A stretch of DNA of 64,000 nucleotides from NCBI RefSeq assembly GCF_014805685.1, contig NC_060890.1:28000500-28064499 (forward strand). The letters are read 5' to 3'. This document shows positions 32,302 to 46,863 of the stretch, piece after piece (within the stretch, counting starts at the first letter, position 1; every line of letters begins with the position of its first letter). Under the pieces are notes generated by a model. That model worked only from the letters and a program-made list of their open reading frames with translations. It was not told the origin of the DNA and ran no database searches. Source of the DNA: Silurus meridionalis (Eukaryota; Chordata; Actinopteri; Siluriformes; Siluridae). The position numbers and the translations under genes were made by a program.

Positions 32302-34538
32302 GCGATATTGTGTTCAGACAAATCACAACACATTGGATCACTAGACAATCAGAACACACTGCACTTTTTGGAAAAAGGGGCTTTGTAGAAATCAACGTGT
32401 TTTAGAAACACAGATCATAAAGAGCTACAATAATGAGCAGTGTGTGTAAAATAAAGATTTTTAAATATTAAAGCATGCTAAAATGTGCCTAATACACATA
32501 ATGATCCTTGCAAATAGCATCATATAGCCACTTTAAACATTTGTTTCCACTCTGTATTAAAAATCTGAAATTTAGAAATCTCCTTCTTAGACAAATTGAC
32601 AGCTAACCTTGCTCTAATAGGTCAGATTTTAAAATCTCTAAAATAGTGGTGGAAGAATCCAAAGTAAGCTTGCCTTTTTTTAAGGGAAATAAATCAGAGA
32701 GAAATATACCTTTCACATTATTTTATATAAAATTAAAATAATGCTTACTGCTCTCTTCCTTGATCTTCTCTGTTCTGATTCGTCTCTGTTCTGAAACAAG
32801 TCGATTTCAGTGTCATCCAAGTCATCAGACAATGGAGTGGAGGTAACAGGAGCTGTTTTTTTCCTGTGCAACTTCTGGAGATCTCTTTTAAGTCGGTCTC
32901 CCATTGCAACATTAGCTGCCTTTTGAGATACTTGCAGTTGTGGTTGAAATTTTGAGGTACTTGCGACCTAAAAACATGTACAATTACAAAATTAACATTT
33001 TATCCCACCCCATGTAAGTCAAAAAGGAAGGGAAAAAAAGGCAAACAAAATAATGCTGTTAAACAGTACAACAATCCTGAATAGAAGATAATCGTAAACA
33101 TTTACAGCCTCAATAGGTTTTTTTCTTTGCTGTGTACTGGTTTTCCAGATGTCTTCTCCTCTCTTGAAAGCATCCCTTTTTACAATTAAATCTTTGTACA
33201 CATCTGCAATTACAAATATATATCAATCAAAATAAGGCATTATAGTTGTCAGACTGGGCTGAATGAACATAAACAGCAATTAAAAGTATATTCCACCCAA
33301 AGGGAGATTCTGTTATCCTTTATTTGCCCTCATGTCAATACAACCTGTATGCATTTATTTATTCTCATGAACACAAGCATTAGATTTAGAAAAAAGTTTT
33401 TTCTTTTTGTCTAAACAATTTAATTTAATTGAAGCTAAGAGGTTACAAAACGACTTGACCTGGGAAAAGATGCATCCAAATTTTGGGGAAAATTTACTAT
33501 AAAAAATCCCTGAATGTTATATTGTACATTCCATAAAACAGATCACAACATTAATGCTTAACCAGGACAAGTAAATTTGTTTGAAATGGCAACTGAAAGA
33601 GTACTCATGACTTGCCTGATTAAAAGGTTTTATGTAATTACATTTTGTATGAATTATTATACATAATTGTAATGTATTCATTGTTAAAATATGTTTATAA
33701 TGTCCTCAGTTGTATGTGATGTAATGTTGTATAGTTCTTCTGTGTTGTGCATATGAGTAAGCCACTAGGGGTACTAAAGTGTTGACTATGGTGAAACGCG
33801 TTTGCGTTAATGTTTGTCCCATGTGTGTTATGGTTCTCCTCTGTATGTATGTATGCGAGCTGCTCTGACCGTGAGACTGAAGTGTCAGCAGAAGTTTAAT
33901 AAATATGCCTAAAACGGCTAAAGATAATTAATCTCCATCATTAATTTATCTTCCGGATGCATCGCTAGCTGCAACAGTAGTATAGCACAACTCAACATTC
34001 ATAATTGTTTTCACGCTAACAAGGCCGTGTCCATTTAGCCTAAATCTGCCCTGGTAAAATTTAAACAAATGAGCTCAACAGCACCCACACAAAATAAAAA
34101 AGTTCCAATTTTTTTAATGATATAGTTAAGCAACATTACAGCAACAATGGTGGTCAGTTATGTTATATAGCAATTTTATAGCCGTTAACTTCGGTAATTC
34201 ATGAGTCAGCTAAAATTTAAAAAATGCACACATGCACTATACACATACAAATTCTTTTTTCTGAAACCAGCGTGAACTTTAAGTTAGATTTACTAATGTT
34301 TATCAATCATAAACTTACCACCAAGAAGGAGTATTTTTGCTGGCAGTATCTTTGCCTGTCCATGTCTGCTTCGACTTGGCAGATGAACCTCTACGTAGCC
34401 ATCTTCAGTGCTAAGTTGTTTGCGGGATTTGACCTGGTATTCCACTCGTCTGTGTTCTCTTAAAATTGTATCGGTGCTGTCCACCTTTAAAAGGTCCGGG
34501 TCAGGGAAATAAAACAAAGCAAATTTGGGAAATGACAT

Positions 34539-35408
34539 GATTTCTTCTCAAATATCCAATTCAATGCCCACTCAATATTGCCCTTTTCACTTATTAAACC
34601 TTGAGGTGGTTTTGTGGGCGGGGCTAAGGTGGAGGAAAAAGTACCTCACTACACACATCACGAGCTGCCCTTCAGGTTGCCTACTAACATGGCAAACGTT
34701 AGTAAATGCACATGCTTGTACACAGACCTGACACATAACATGGGTCTGTTCATTGCTACCTTTCTGTTTATACTGTTGCACTTATAACAGCTGCAGAAAA
34801 GGAGACGACAGAAACAGTTTTATTTATGTTTAGTATCTGGTCGTTAGCTAACAGTTAGCTAAATTACACGCTAGCACGTTAGCGTTAAATGATAAACCAA
34901 TTCAGTTGTTGCCCAATTTCTGAGTATGTACGCATGCATGACAATTTTTAGACACTTAAGCGAACCATATCAACAAAAGACAATAGTTTTTATAACCTTA
35001 CCTGATATGAATAGTGCGCTGCAAACGCAAGCATTTTTGATGATCGTTTCAGTCCAGTCCACTCGTTTCCTTGTGTTTAAGCACAAGCTGTCATCGTTTT
35101 TGTTTTTTTTCGTCTGGCAGTGGCAGCAGGTATGCGATAACATTTAAAATGAGATCCTGTACTCCATTGATTCAGGCACCAACAACACAAGATGACATCT
35201 GCATTCCTTGTGAATCAACTCTGTGCTGGTTTGTATTGGCCGCCGTCAGCACTAAAAGGGTCTATGACAGTTTAATATGCCAGCGTGTGATTGGACAATT
35301 ACCTGCCGATTTGAAAAGCTTGGCTCTGATTGGTGAAATTGAATGAACCGCGACAGTTACAGTAGTTTGAACTAAAAAATAAGTATGAATCTTTCATGAA
35401 GTAACAAA
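34539..35408. promoter_or_regulatory. Divergent promoter interval of the two transposon genes
   Basis: 870 bp separate the ATG of the BEN gene (34538, minus) from the predicted ATG of the transposase gene (35409, plus). It contains a GTTAGCTAACAG-like palindromic stretch near 34845-34890 (TTAGCTAACAGTTAGCTAAA, GCTAGCACGTTAGCG). A shared bidirectional promoter is inferred from position only; no TATA box was assigned. Confidence 0.4.
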
Positions 35409-39016
<3,608 letters not shown>

Positions 39017-39600
39017 TATGGTTGCAATTCCTTTTCCATGCAATACTTGAATTGCCATTCAAATTTTTTTATTTTTTTATTTTTATTTTGGTAATTAGTA
39101 ATACATTTTTTTATGTTTATAAAATATGCTCAGTCTGAAAATGGTACCAGTTATAGTTGTTGCCAGTCTTATCTTTTCTATAACTGATGTGTAAATGTTC
39201 TGGTATTTTTCCATGGTTAAACTGAATTGTTCACACTTACACTTACTGTACTGTCCATTAATAAACTAGAATATATTAAAAGATGTCAGGTGAAGATATT
39301 GTCTTAAGTGTAAAAATTACACAATTTGAGTGTATTTTTGGCAAATTGACTTGTTAATGTTATATCATTAAGATTAGAAGTTAAGTGCTTATTAGAAGTT
39401 GATTGTTCAATATATGTTTAATATAAGTTGGTACATTTGTATATTTTATATTTATTTATTTATGTGTGAGTAAATTAATACACTTTGTAATAAAGTTTGT
39501 TTTTCAAGATCCTTCTTTTTGAAAAGCAGGCTTGAGCGTGTTTTCATTAGGTGAATATTTAATATATATATATATATAAAATGAGACATATTGCAATATA

Positions 39601-40202
39601 CAGTCATGTGAAAAAATTTGGACACTTAATATTTAATATAAATTTTAATAATACTGAGAGATTCAAACTAAACTAAAAGTAAACAATTAAAATGAAAGAT
39701 TTGTTTTTTACTTTCTGTAAAATGTATTTAAAAAAAACAATTTCTGGTGAGGAATAAATGAGAACATCCCCACATTAATTCACACTTAAAATAGCTAAAA
39801 TCACACACAGGTTTATTACACCTGGACACATGTTTAGAACATTGTTATTCAATTTTATTAAAGGAGGTTTGCCCTATTTGACACTCAGACATTTAGTTTG
39901 TTGTGCTCCTGATTTTTAAAGTGAAAGTGAACACCATGGTGAAATTGAAAGAGCTGTCTGAGGCCTTTAGAAAACATTGGTACAGATTATTAATCAGTGA
40001 AGTGATTTAAAAAGATCCCCAAGGAATTTTTAATCAGCTATTCCACTGTCTTGAAAATAGTCTATAAGTGGTAGACATTTAAAACAACTGCCAACATGCC
40101 CAGGTCTGGCCGTTCAAGGAAGTTCACCCCGAGAGCAGACCACAAGATTCTAAAAGTAGTCACCAAAAACATTAAAATATCATCATGGGATCTTGCTACT
40201 CT
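39601..40202 (+). mobile_element. Truncated Tc1/mariner fragment
   Basis: It begins after TA with CAGTCATGTGAAAAAATTTG, a Tc1-family terminus. A decayed start of transposase follows near 39936 (MVKLKELSEAFRKHW), then PRSGRSRKFTPRADHK-like (about 40100). The right half is missing; at about 40203 the sequence turns into the right subterminal region of the large element. Confidence 0.75.
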
Positions 40203-40507
40203 GGATGTGAAAGTGCATATAAAAGCATATTTTAAGTAAGAGTAAAATATGTATGCTTACTGTAAATACACTAAAGTGTCATTAAAAGTATGAGTGTGTT
40301 TTAGCATATTTCTTAAAAGTGCAACTAAGTATATATTTACTAACCAAGAACTTCTAGTACACTTTTTAATAATACATTTAAATGCAAAACAGTACATTTT
40401 AACACACTTAAAGTAAGCATGTTAGGAGTACAATTGTGCTATAAATATACTATCTGAATTTCAAGTATATTTTTAATACATTAAAGAATACTTCTTTTTC
40501 ACCTGGG
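40203..40507. repeat. Right subterminal repeat region
   Basis: Motifs TTAAGTAAGAGTA, AACTAAGTATATATT, CTAGTACACTTTTTA, TTCAAGTATATTTTT and AAGAATACTTCTTTT match the style and partly the sequence of the left end, and finish in the CACCTGGG terminus. Confidence 0.65.
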
Positions 40508-40595
40508 AAGGAAGGATACGACACCTAATCGGATTGTGTAACAAAACGCATTTTTATTGCTTCTTTGTTGTTTCTCTGTATATTGTTAGATATAC

Positions 40596-41040
40596 TGTTA
40601 GATTTTATTCATGCCCAAACAAAACTTAATTCTTGGAGAGGTTTTACATACGACCTGCGATGCCCGTAGTGCCTTTTTGATCAGAGAAGAATTACACAGC
40701 ACACAGCAAATGTTCTTCTTCGGTTTATTGCAGGCAGCAGACAAGTATATATACACACACACATTAGAGAGAAAGCTGACCTAAAGTTGTTTCTTGTTTA
40801 GAAAAGAGGATATACTAGCTGGAGATGTGTGAGCCCAGATAAAGACTCCCTGTATACCTTACATACTAACATCGTAAATATACTATAGACACTGAACAGA
40901 CAAAGGAATGTGTGCAAAGCAGTGTGAGAACCGTCTTAACACTAACACTGGCCACTTTAAATCATTTATGATTTAGCATCACACACCAAAACATAGGATG
41001 TTCATCCTGGGAACATAATCGGTGACATAAACTTCAAATG
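40596..41040 (-). repeat. ERV 3' LTR
   Basis: It begins TGTTAGATTTTATTC and is closely similar to 44025-44249 over the first 200 bp. A TATA-like TATATATACACACACAC element (read on the minus strand as TGTGTATATATA) lies near 40750. It has about 40 bp (40806-40848) absent from the 5' copy. The right border is approximate. Confidence 0.75.
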
Positions 41041-41076
41041 AAAAGATAAAGACAAACAAAACATACAGATTCAATT

Positions 41077-41259
41077 TCATTTTGTCCCTACATACATATA
41101 ATCCTTCATCATCACCACTTCAATCGAGGCCTTTATAACCTGTCTTACCATCGTCATCAAACATGGCAACATACAAAGTACAATTCCAACAATCAATACA
41201 AAAATCATTCCTAAAACAAAATATTGTCCAACACTAGTAAACAAACTCAATCTTCTCAA
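41077..41259 (-). pseudogene. ERV envelope-like transmembrane fragment
   Basis: The frame of 60 codons contains a long hydrophobic run of about 25 residues (around YFVLGMIFVLIVGIVLCMLP) followed by charged residues, next to the 3' LTR. Position and hydrophobicity suggest the membrane anchor of Env; no other Env motif is legible. Confidence 0.45.
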
Positions 41260-42008
41260 AAAACTTTGTTCAGCAGTTGTTTCATGTTCTCCCTACATCA
41301 TGAGACAATTGTTTCTCAGGGCTTGTTCAATATGTCTATTTGTATTATCAGGTATAAGTAACAGTTTACTCTCTGAATAATGTATTCAAAGAGAATAAGG
41401 AAAATTCTGAGTCTAATTACAACTATGCACATAATGTTATAGAATTTAGACCTAGAGCAGGTATCAGGGTAAGCTAAACAAAACAGTCAAGTGATCAGAT
41501 CTTCCCCCTGGAGGTGGCCCCCTTTCTACTATAAAGAAAGGATCTTTCTGTGGGCTTACCGTAGGCCTACCAAGGTCGGCTCACTGACCTTGGTAGGCTT
41601 CAGACTTTATATCAGGACCTGCTGATTAGGCACAAAAGGGTGAGTTGGCTTATCTGTAGGCAGAGGAAGAGTTAGTGAGACATCAGCACTGATAGAATTC
41701 ATTTTCTCAACCAGGGCAGAAACGTAGTCGTCCACCATCACTTACAGGTTACCTAAGGAAGAAATGCCAGTGCGTCCCCTGACCCATGGTTATGTTAGAA
41801 CATAAAACTTTCAAAAGGTTAGTTTTGTTGAAGATGGGGTCATTCTCATTTCTGTGAGTACTACCGGGAGAACAGTTCAATTTCGGCCTGTTTTAATGCA
41901 GGCTTTAGTAACACCTTCCTTAATGGTTCTGTTTGTTCTCTCTACCACTCCAGCTGACTGTGGGTGATAGGGAATATTAAAATACTAAGCTTTTGGCCAA
42001 AAGTTGTG

Positions 42009-42520
42009 TTACTTTAGAAGCAAAAGGTGTGCCGTTATACTTTCAATCACACTAGAAATACCAAACCTAGAGATGATCTCTTTTGTTAATATTTTGACAA
42101 CTGTTTTAGCGTTCTCTGTCACACATGCAAATGCTTCTGGCCACTTACTGAATCTGTCAACTATAACCAACAGGTATCTAAAATTTCCTACAGGTGGCAT
42201 ATGTGTAACTATGGCCACTTTGGTAGGAAGTTGAACAGCTTTTAAAAGGTTGCCTATGAGATTAAAATGTGCTATGGGCTTTCCATCAGCTGTTTTAAAG
42301 TCTCTTTGCTTCCATGTTTTGGCAAAATCATTCACAACACCATAAGCAGACTTAGAATCAGTGTATATAGTCACTACTTTACCTTCAGACAACTGACATG
42401 CTCTTGTAAGTGCCACCAACTCTGCAGCTTGTGTTGATGTGTATGGTAATGATTTAGCTTCAACTATTACATCAGGTAATCTTACAACCGCATATCCACA
42501 TAAATACACATCATCAGAAA
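42009..42520 (-). pseudogene. ERV RNase H / integrase fragment
   Basis: The minus frame includes an RNase H block (AAELVALTRACQLSEGK and IYTDSKSAYGVV with the YTDS aspartate) and then jumps to an integrase core block (YLLVIVDRFSKWPEAF, containing the first catalytic Asp). The integrase zinc finger is missing, so an internal deletion of several hundred bases is inferred. The frame closes where the second catalytic block should follow. Confidence 0.8.
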
Positions 42521-42971
42521 GTTTTGAACATGAACCATCTACATATAGGCAATCCCTCGCTTCCAGAATCGTATCTAAAAGATCGGGCCTACAAGAGGTC
42601 TCTTGTTCAATGTGTATAAGGCGATCATGTGTGTCATCAAAACCATTTAAGTCAATATCGTCTAGCAGATCACACAGAGCTACTACAGCTGAATGTGGAT
42701 GAGAAAAGGCTCAATAGTTAAGTTTTCCGTTGCCAATAGTGTGGTTTCATAACCAGATCTACGTTGTGCTGTCATATGTTGTGTAAAATAGCTGTTACCT
42801 GATGTGAGGTGTACAGTATCAAAGGATGTGACAGCACCATTTTCTCAGCATCCCGGACCATCAGAGCCGCAGCAGCCACCGCACGCAAACACGAGGGCAA
42901 CCCTTGTGCTATGTGGTCTAAAGATTTGGAAAGATCCGCAACAGGGCGATATCTGTCACCGTGTTCCTGAG

Positions 42972-43521
42972 CTAGGATCCCCGCAGCCGTACCACCACGT
43001 TCTTCACATAGAGGTGAAAAGGTTTAGTATAACTCGAGTCAACGAAACCCTGAGGAAGACGGGTCCAGGTGAATTGACGTCCCCTATAGGTAAATGCGAA
43101 AAGTGGCTGCGTCTCTGAGGGCAAAGGGACACTGAAAAAAGCAGAACAAAGATCAATCACAGTAAAAAATCTGAGTCGCTGGTATAGAGTTAACAATGGT
43201 AGCTACATCGGACACCGAAGGAGCTAACGGAATAACTAATTTATTAATCTCTCGTAAATCTAGTGTTAACCTCCAGCATGTTTTATCTGCCTTCAAGACA
43301 GGATTAATCGGTGTGTTATACGGTGAATGTGTCTCATCTTTGTGAGAGGCCCATAATTTAGGGTTAACTTCACCTAAATTTGGTTCATCAGGTAGGACCT
43401 CTGTACTACCCTGGAAGAAATCTTCCAGATGTGGATCAGTTGAGAGCATGAGAACAGAAGGAAAAGACAATGAAACATTGGTTTCAATAAACAGAATTTC
43501 CATTCCCATTTTGTGCATCAT
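42972..43521 (-). pseudogene. ERV reverse transcriptase fragment
   Basis: Two overlapping minus frames carry retroviral RT blocks: the LTLDLREINKLV fingers region, the VIDLCSAFFSVPL motif with the first catalytic Asp, and FAFTYRGRQFTWTRLPQGF. They are separated by one frameshift at about 43180. The YxDD box is not seen downstream, so the catalytic pair is missing or scrambled. Confidence 0.85.
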
Positions 43522-44000
43522 ATCTCTTTCTTAAAGGTTTAAAGGCGAGTTTGGAATTATTGTAAAGCTATGATAAAAATTTGTACCAGTCGGTGTCACC
43601 ACAGGCAAAAGGTGAGTCACAGGACATGAAATTGGAACTTTATCTATTGCCTAATAGATGAACTTCCCCTTTTTCCTAGGACCTCATCCATAAGGTTTTG
43701 TGCTGAGGCTGGAATGTACCAGTTCCTGTTGCAGTGCAGAGCATAACGGGTTAACCTAACCTGGAGCATAGTAGAAACCTCTAGCAGCATCTAAATCTCT
43801 AGAAAAAAGTATCTAGATGTGACACAATTTCACTCCATCATGCCAAATGATCTAAACAAGGATTAGTCCAATAACCGGCACAATTCCTATATATCCAATC
43901 TTTGGTATTTTCTTCCGGCAGTAATAGAGAGATGTCATGACCCGACTTCTTTACACAGAACAAAGAACAGACACATAACACATAAGTACATAAACATAAA

Positions 44001-44020
44001 GTATCTTGCTTCTGACACCA
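44001..44020 (-). other. Primer binding site, tRNA-Leu type
   Basis: The minus strand reads TGGTGTCAGAAG followed by CAAGA just inside the 5' LTR (LTR start TGTTAG at 44025 on the + strand). The first 12 bases are complementary to the 3' end of a vertebrate tRNA-Leu (CTTCTGACACCA). This fixes the retrovirus orientation as minus. Confidence 0.7.
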
Positions 44021-44024
44021 AAAC

Positions 44025-44249
44025 TGTTAGATTTTTATCACGCCCAAACAAAACTTAATTCTTGGAGAGGTTTTACATATGACCTGTGATGCCTATAGTG
44101 CCTTTCTGATCAGAGAAGAATTACACAGCACACAGCAAATGTTCTTCTTCGGTTTATTGCAGGCAGCAGACACGTATATATACACACACATTGGAGAGAA
44201 AGCTGAACTAAAGTTGTTTCTTGTTTAGAAAAGACTCCCTGTATACCTG
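44025..44249 (-). repeat. ERV 5' LTR, truncated by a gypsy insertion
   Basis: It matches the first part of the 3' LTR. It stops at CTCCCTGTATACC (44249), which in the 3' LTR is followed by TTACATAC; here a gypsy LTR begins. A faint continuation (CCGTCTTAAC) appears at about 47304 on the far side of the gypsy. Confidence 0.75.
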
Positions 44250-44250
44250 T

Positions 44251-44812
44251 CATGCGGGAAACGGAGGCGGAAGCCGAAGTAACAGCAAATAAAGTTTTAT
44301 TCAAACAAAAGGGCGAAGCCAACACAAATTCTTGCTGTGAAAAAGGATTATTCCGGTGGTGCGCTCAGAGAGTGCGGCCCACAATAGTCCAGAGTCTGAG
44401 AAATAATCCGAATGAAGGAATCCCGGAAAAAGGAAAGTAATATCCAAGGTGCGCCTGGAAAGAGACGCGGTCCACAATGTCCAAGTCGGAACCCGAGTCG
44501 TGAAAGTAAGATCCACGGTCCACACGAAGAGAGAGCGAGAGTCCGAGTCAAACGGTACGTAGCGGGAAAAGCATATGCGAACATACTGCAATATGAACAT
44601 ACAGGAACATACATGAACATGCAATAACGGAGTGTGGGTGACTGTGGGGTTTATATAGGCGGTGTGATGAGTGATTGAATAAGCCTCAGGTGTTCTCAAT
44701 GAAGTCTGTTTGTGAGAAGCTCCATGTGGGCATGCATGAGAGAAGGAGCAGGGCATTCCCCGAAGCACCGAGGCTTGACAGCCGCCGAAGGGGGTGTGGC
44801 AGGGGGATTTCT
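44251..44812 (-). repeat. Gypsy family 2 LTR (3' LTR)
   Basis: From TGTCATGCGGGAAACGG to the run of C at about 44812. In the minus sense it carries CCTATATAAACCCC (TATA box, about 44650) and GAATAAAACTTTATTTG (polyadenylation signal, about 44295). It is related to the solo LTR at 31634-32301. Confidence 0.85.
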
Positions 44813-44895
44813 GACCCCCCCCCCCCAAGGGGTGGCACCGAAAGCCCCCAACCAACAGAAAGCCCAGTGGGCCGGAGGGCCCCTCCAATCGTCCA

Positions 44896-45850
44896 GGGTC
44901 TTAGGGGACCTGGCTGGAACCAGTGAAAGCCGGGAAGGACCCGAGGCGGAGCGACCACTCTTGCGGAGAGCTGGAACGGGACAATGGCCACAGCGGGTCC
45001 CGGAATGGAGGGCAGCCAAACGTGGAGAACAGGAATGGAGCGAAGCCCTCGGCAAAGACTGGAGGCTGAAAGACGTCACCCATGGAGACCAGGAATGGAA
45101 TGACGCCCATAGCGAGGACCAGCGGAGACAGGAAGCAGAGAGACACCCACCACGGCGGTCTGGAGCAGCGCCTTTAATGGAGTCCTGAGGATGAGCCACA
45201 CCCTCAGCTGAGTCCTGAGGCCAGATGACGTCCTCGATGGAGCTCAGAGGCCGAGTGAGGACCTCGGCGCGGTTCCCTGGTGTGATGTCACCCCCTAGGG
45301 AGCTCAGAGGCGAGACGCCTTGAAAGGAGCTCAGGAGTGAGACGTCGCCTAGGGAGGAGCTCGGGAGCGAGACGCCACCTTGGGAGGAGCTTGGGAGCGA
45401 GACGTTGCCTTGGGAGGAGCTCGGGAGCGAGACGTCGCTTTCAGAGGAGCTCGGGCTTGTAGGGTTGCCCCTAGAGGTATCTGGGACTGCGGCATCACGA
45501 CCGGGTGGCTCTGGAAGCAGCCAGCGACTGTCAGAGGGGCCTTGGACAGCGACGGAGCTCTCCACAGGGCCTTTACCCACTGCTTCCTGCTCGGAGGGGT
45601 CCAGCCGAGCGATAGTGTCTCCACTAAGACTTGGGCTGGTGTCCTCCCTCTCTGAGGGCCTTGGGACTGCCAGGCCGTCCTTACATGCCTCTGGAGGCTT
45701 GATGTCACCTCCAGTGTGACTCTGGGACGAGACGTCACTGTAGGGGGAGCTCAGGAGCGAGACGTCGCCCAGAGAGGAGCCTTGTGACATGGCGTCGCCT
45801 TCAGGGGAACTCCGTGACGTGGTTTTACCTTCTGAGAGACTGTGGGGCAA
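44896..45850 (-). pseudogene. Decapeptide-repeat ORF of the gypsy-derived element (array 1)
   Basis: The minus frame from 45850 is open for 384 codons to 44696. Its middle consists of 10-residue repeats encoded by 30-bp units (SLPSSSQGNV, SLPSSSQGGV, SLPSSSLGDV at about 45360-45460), with degenerate copies on both sides (SSPYSDVSSQ, SSLGDVSLLS). No enzymatic motif is present. The part after 45180 lacks the repeat and runs into the LTR-proximal region. The composition is Ser/Pro/Gly-rich, probably disordered. It occupies the place of pol. Function is unknown; it may be only an expanded minisatellite that stays open. Confidence 0.5.
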
Positions 45851-45884
45851 GCCGTCGCCTTCAGGGAGACTGTGGGGCGAGCAG

Positions 45885-46466
45885 TCACCTTTGGTGGAGC
45901 CCGGGGGCAGCGGTTTGACTTCCCTTTCGCAGTCCTGGAGCTAAGTCAAATGCTCTGGGGACCCCTTGGGTGAAGTGGAGCTCTCGGGGACACTCTGGAG
46001 CAGAGAGGAGCTCTCTGGAAAACACTGGAGCGGAACGGAGCTCTCCGGGGGACACTGGAGCAGAACGCAGCTCTCCTGGAAGCCTAGGAGCAGAGAGGAG
46101 CTCTCCTGGGAGCCTAGGAGCAGAGAGGAGCTCGCCTGGAGACCTTGGAGCGGAACCGAGCTCGCCTGGAGACCCTGGAGCTCTCCTCAGGACACTGGAG
46201 CGAAGCCGAGCTCTCCTCGAAGCCCTGGAGCGTAGCTGTGCTCTCCTGGAGGCCCTGGGGCATAGCTGTGCTCTCTTGGAGGTCCTGGAGCAGGGTAAGG
46301 ATCTCCTGGAGGCCCGGGGGCAGAGCAGGGCCGTCCTGGAGGGCCTGGAGCAGGGCGGAGCGGGAGAGAGATGGTGGAGAACCGCGGTGACCATCCCTAG
46401 TTCCCTTGTGAGAAGCCGGATAAACCAGGCGCATGAGCCGAATTTGCCTCCAGTCATGCTCCACAA
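45885..46466 (-). pseudogene. Decapeptide-repeat ORF (array 2)
   Basis: The minus frame is open for 193 codons, with 10-residue repeats from 30-bp units: SPGELLSAPR, LPGELLSAPR, LPGELRSAPV, SPGELRSAPV, and more diverged ones on both sides (CPRASRRAQL, RSRASRRARL). It lies between the gag start and array 1, in the same orientation. All three frames of this stretch are nearly stop-free because of its GC-rich repeat, so which frame is used cannot be told. Confidence 0.5.
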
Positions 46467-46740
46467 CTCACTGTCCAGAGAGAGAGGGATTCTCCAGACA
46501 ACAGAGAAATATGGAGCGCTATCTTTGCTCTTTCTGAGGGGTAGATAGACGGATTCGACTCCATGTATCCGTCAACGCTCCGTAAAAACACGCCCCACTC
46601 TGCCGTTTTGCCGGAAAAGCGAGCCGGGGATTTTGTGACGTCATCACGGGGGCGTGGCGCAGCTGAGCATGACAGAGACGGCGTTTTATTCTGCTCCAGC
46701 CTACAACCCAACCATGAACATGAGTTCGCGCCGGGTCCAC
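46454..46740 (-). pseudogene. Gypsy gag N-terminal fragment
   Basis: From 46740 the minus strand opens with MDPARTHVHGWVVGWSRIK, a gypsy-type Gag start. The frame 46711-46454 reads RFSGKTAEWGVFLRSVDGYM, IYPSERAKIALHISLLSGES and LSLWTVSCGA, the conserved Gag core (F-x-G...A...ISLLSG-x-AL-x-WA). A frame change joins the two. The rest of Gag is replaced by the decapeptide arrays. Confidence 0.75.
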
Positions 46741-46863
46741 GGTGGTAATCCGATCATTCGCCCTTTTATTTTTTTCTTTTTCTTTATTTTTTTCTTTAAT
46801 TTTTTTTTATATTATTTTTTTTTTTTTTGTCTGTATATTCCTTTTCGGGGGTCCGTTTTTCTG

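Larger units (their letters stand above)
28742..34538 (-). pseudogene. BEN-domain gene, seven exons, two in-frame stops
   Basis: Minus-strand exons with GT-AG borders and matching phases: 34538-34319, 33203-33106, 32967-32749, 30849-30696, 29801-29680, 29517-29316, 28851-28742; 374 codons before the final TGA. The N terminus (MSFPKFALFYFPDPDLLKV, then YQVKSRKQLSTEDGYVEVHL) is a short beta-rich module like that preceding BEN in many fish transposon proteins. Exons 3-4 are charged and disordered (LDDTEIDLF, QEDNDDDNND). Exons 6-7 form a BEN domain, residues about 290-366: LFTQDLLTLIFEKENLTRST, DQLDPNKVNVLI, then EFPSTTVSEVRAFIHRKCNN. BEN domains bind DNA. TGA at residue 250 (29745-29743) and TAG at residue 286 (29475-29473) break it; both could be single transitions. 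The BEN region itself is well kept. A host origin is less likely, given its place inside the transposon. Confidence 0.75.
40596..44249 (-). mobile_element. Endogenous retrovirus remnant, minus strand
   Basis: Two LTR copies in the same orientation (about 40596-41040 and 44025-44249) share a 200-bp start: TGTTAGATTTTatTC-like, then CCCAAACAAAACTTAATTCT and CTTCTTCGGTTTATTGCAGG. Internal minus-strand pieces are, from 5' to 3', RT (about 43521-42972), RNase H and integrase (about 42509-42009) and a hydrophobic envelope-like segment (41259-41077). No gag was recognised. A tRNA-Leu-like primer site lies beside the 5' LTR. Gene order and motifs suggest a gamma/epsilon-type retrovirus. Frameshifts, stops and missing segments make it dead. 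The 5' LTR is cut by a gypsy element at 44250. Confidence 0.8.

Noticed and set aside
33640..33990. Solo LTR in BEN intron 1 (AATAAATATGCC region, TGCAACA end)
   Set aside because: LTR-like composition, but no matching ends or target duplication could be found.
41077..41259. Independent small membrane protein gene
   Set aside because: Its position beside the 3' LTR and its minus orientation fit an Env remnant of the retrovirus.
44696..45850. Host mucin- or collagen-like gene (384 codons)
   Set aside because: It lies between two copies of a gypsy LTR and after a gag start; the frame is kept open by a 30-bp repeat.
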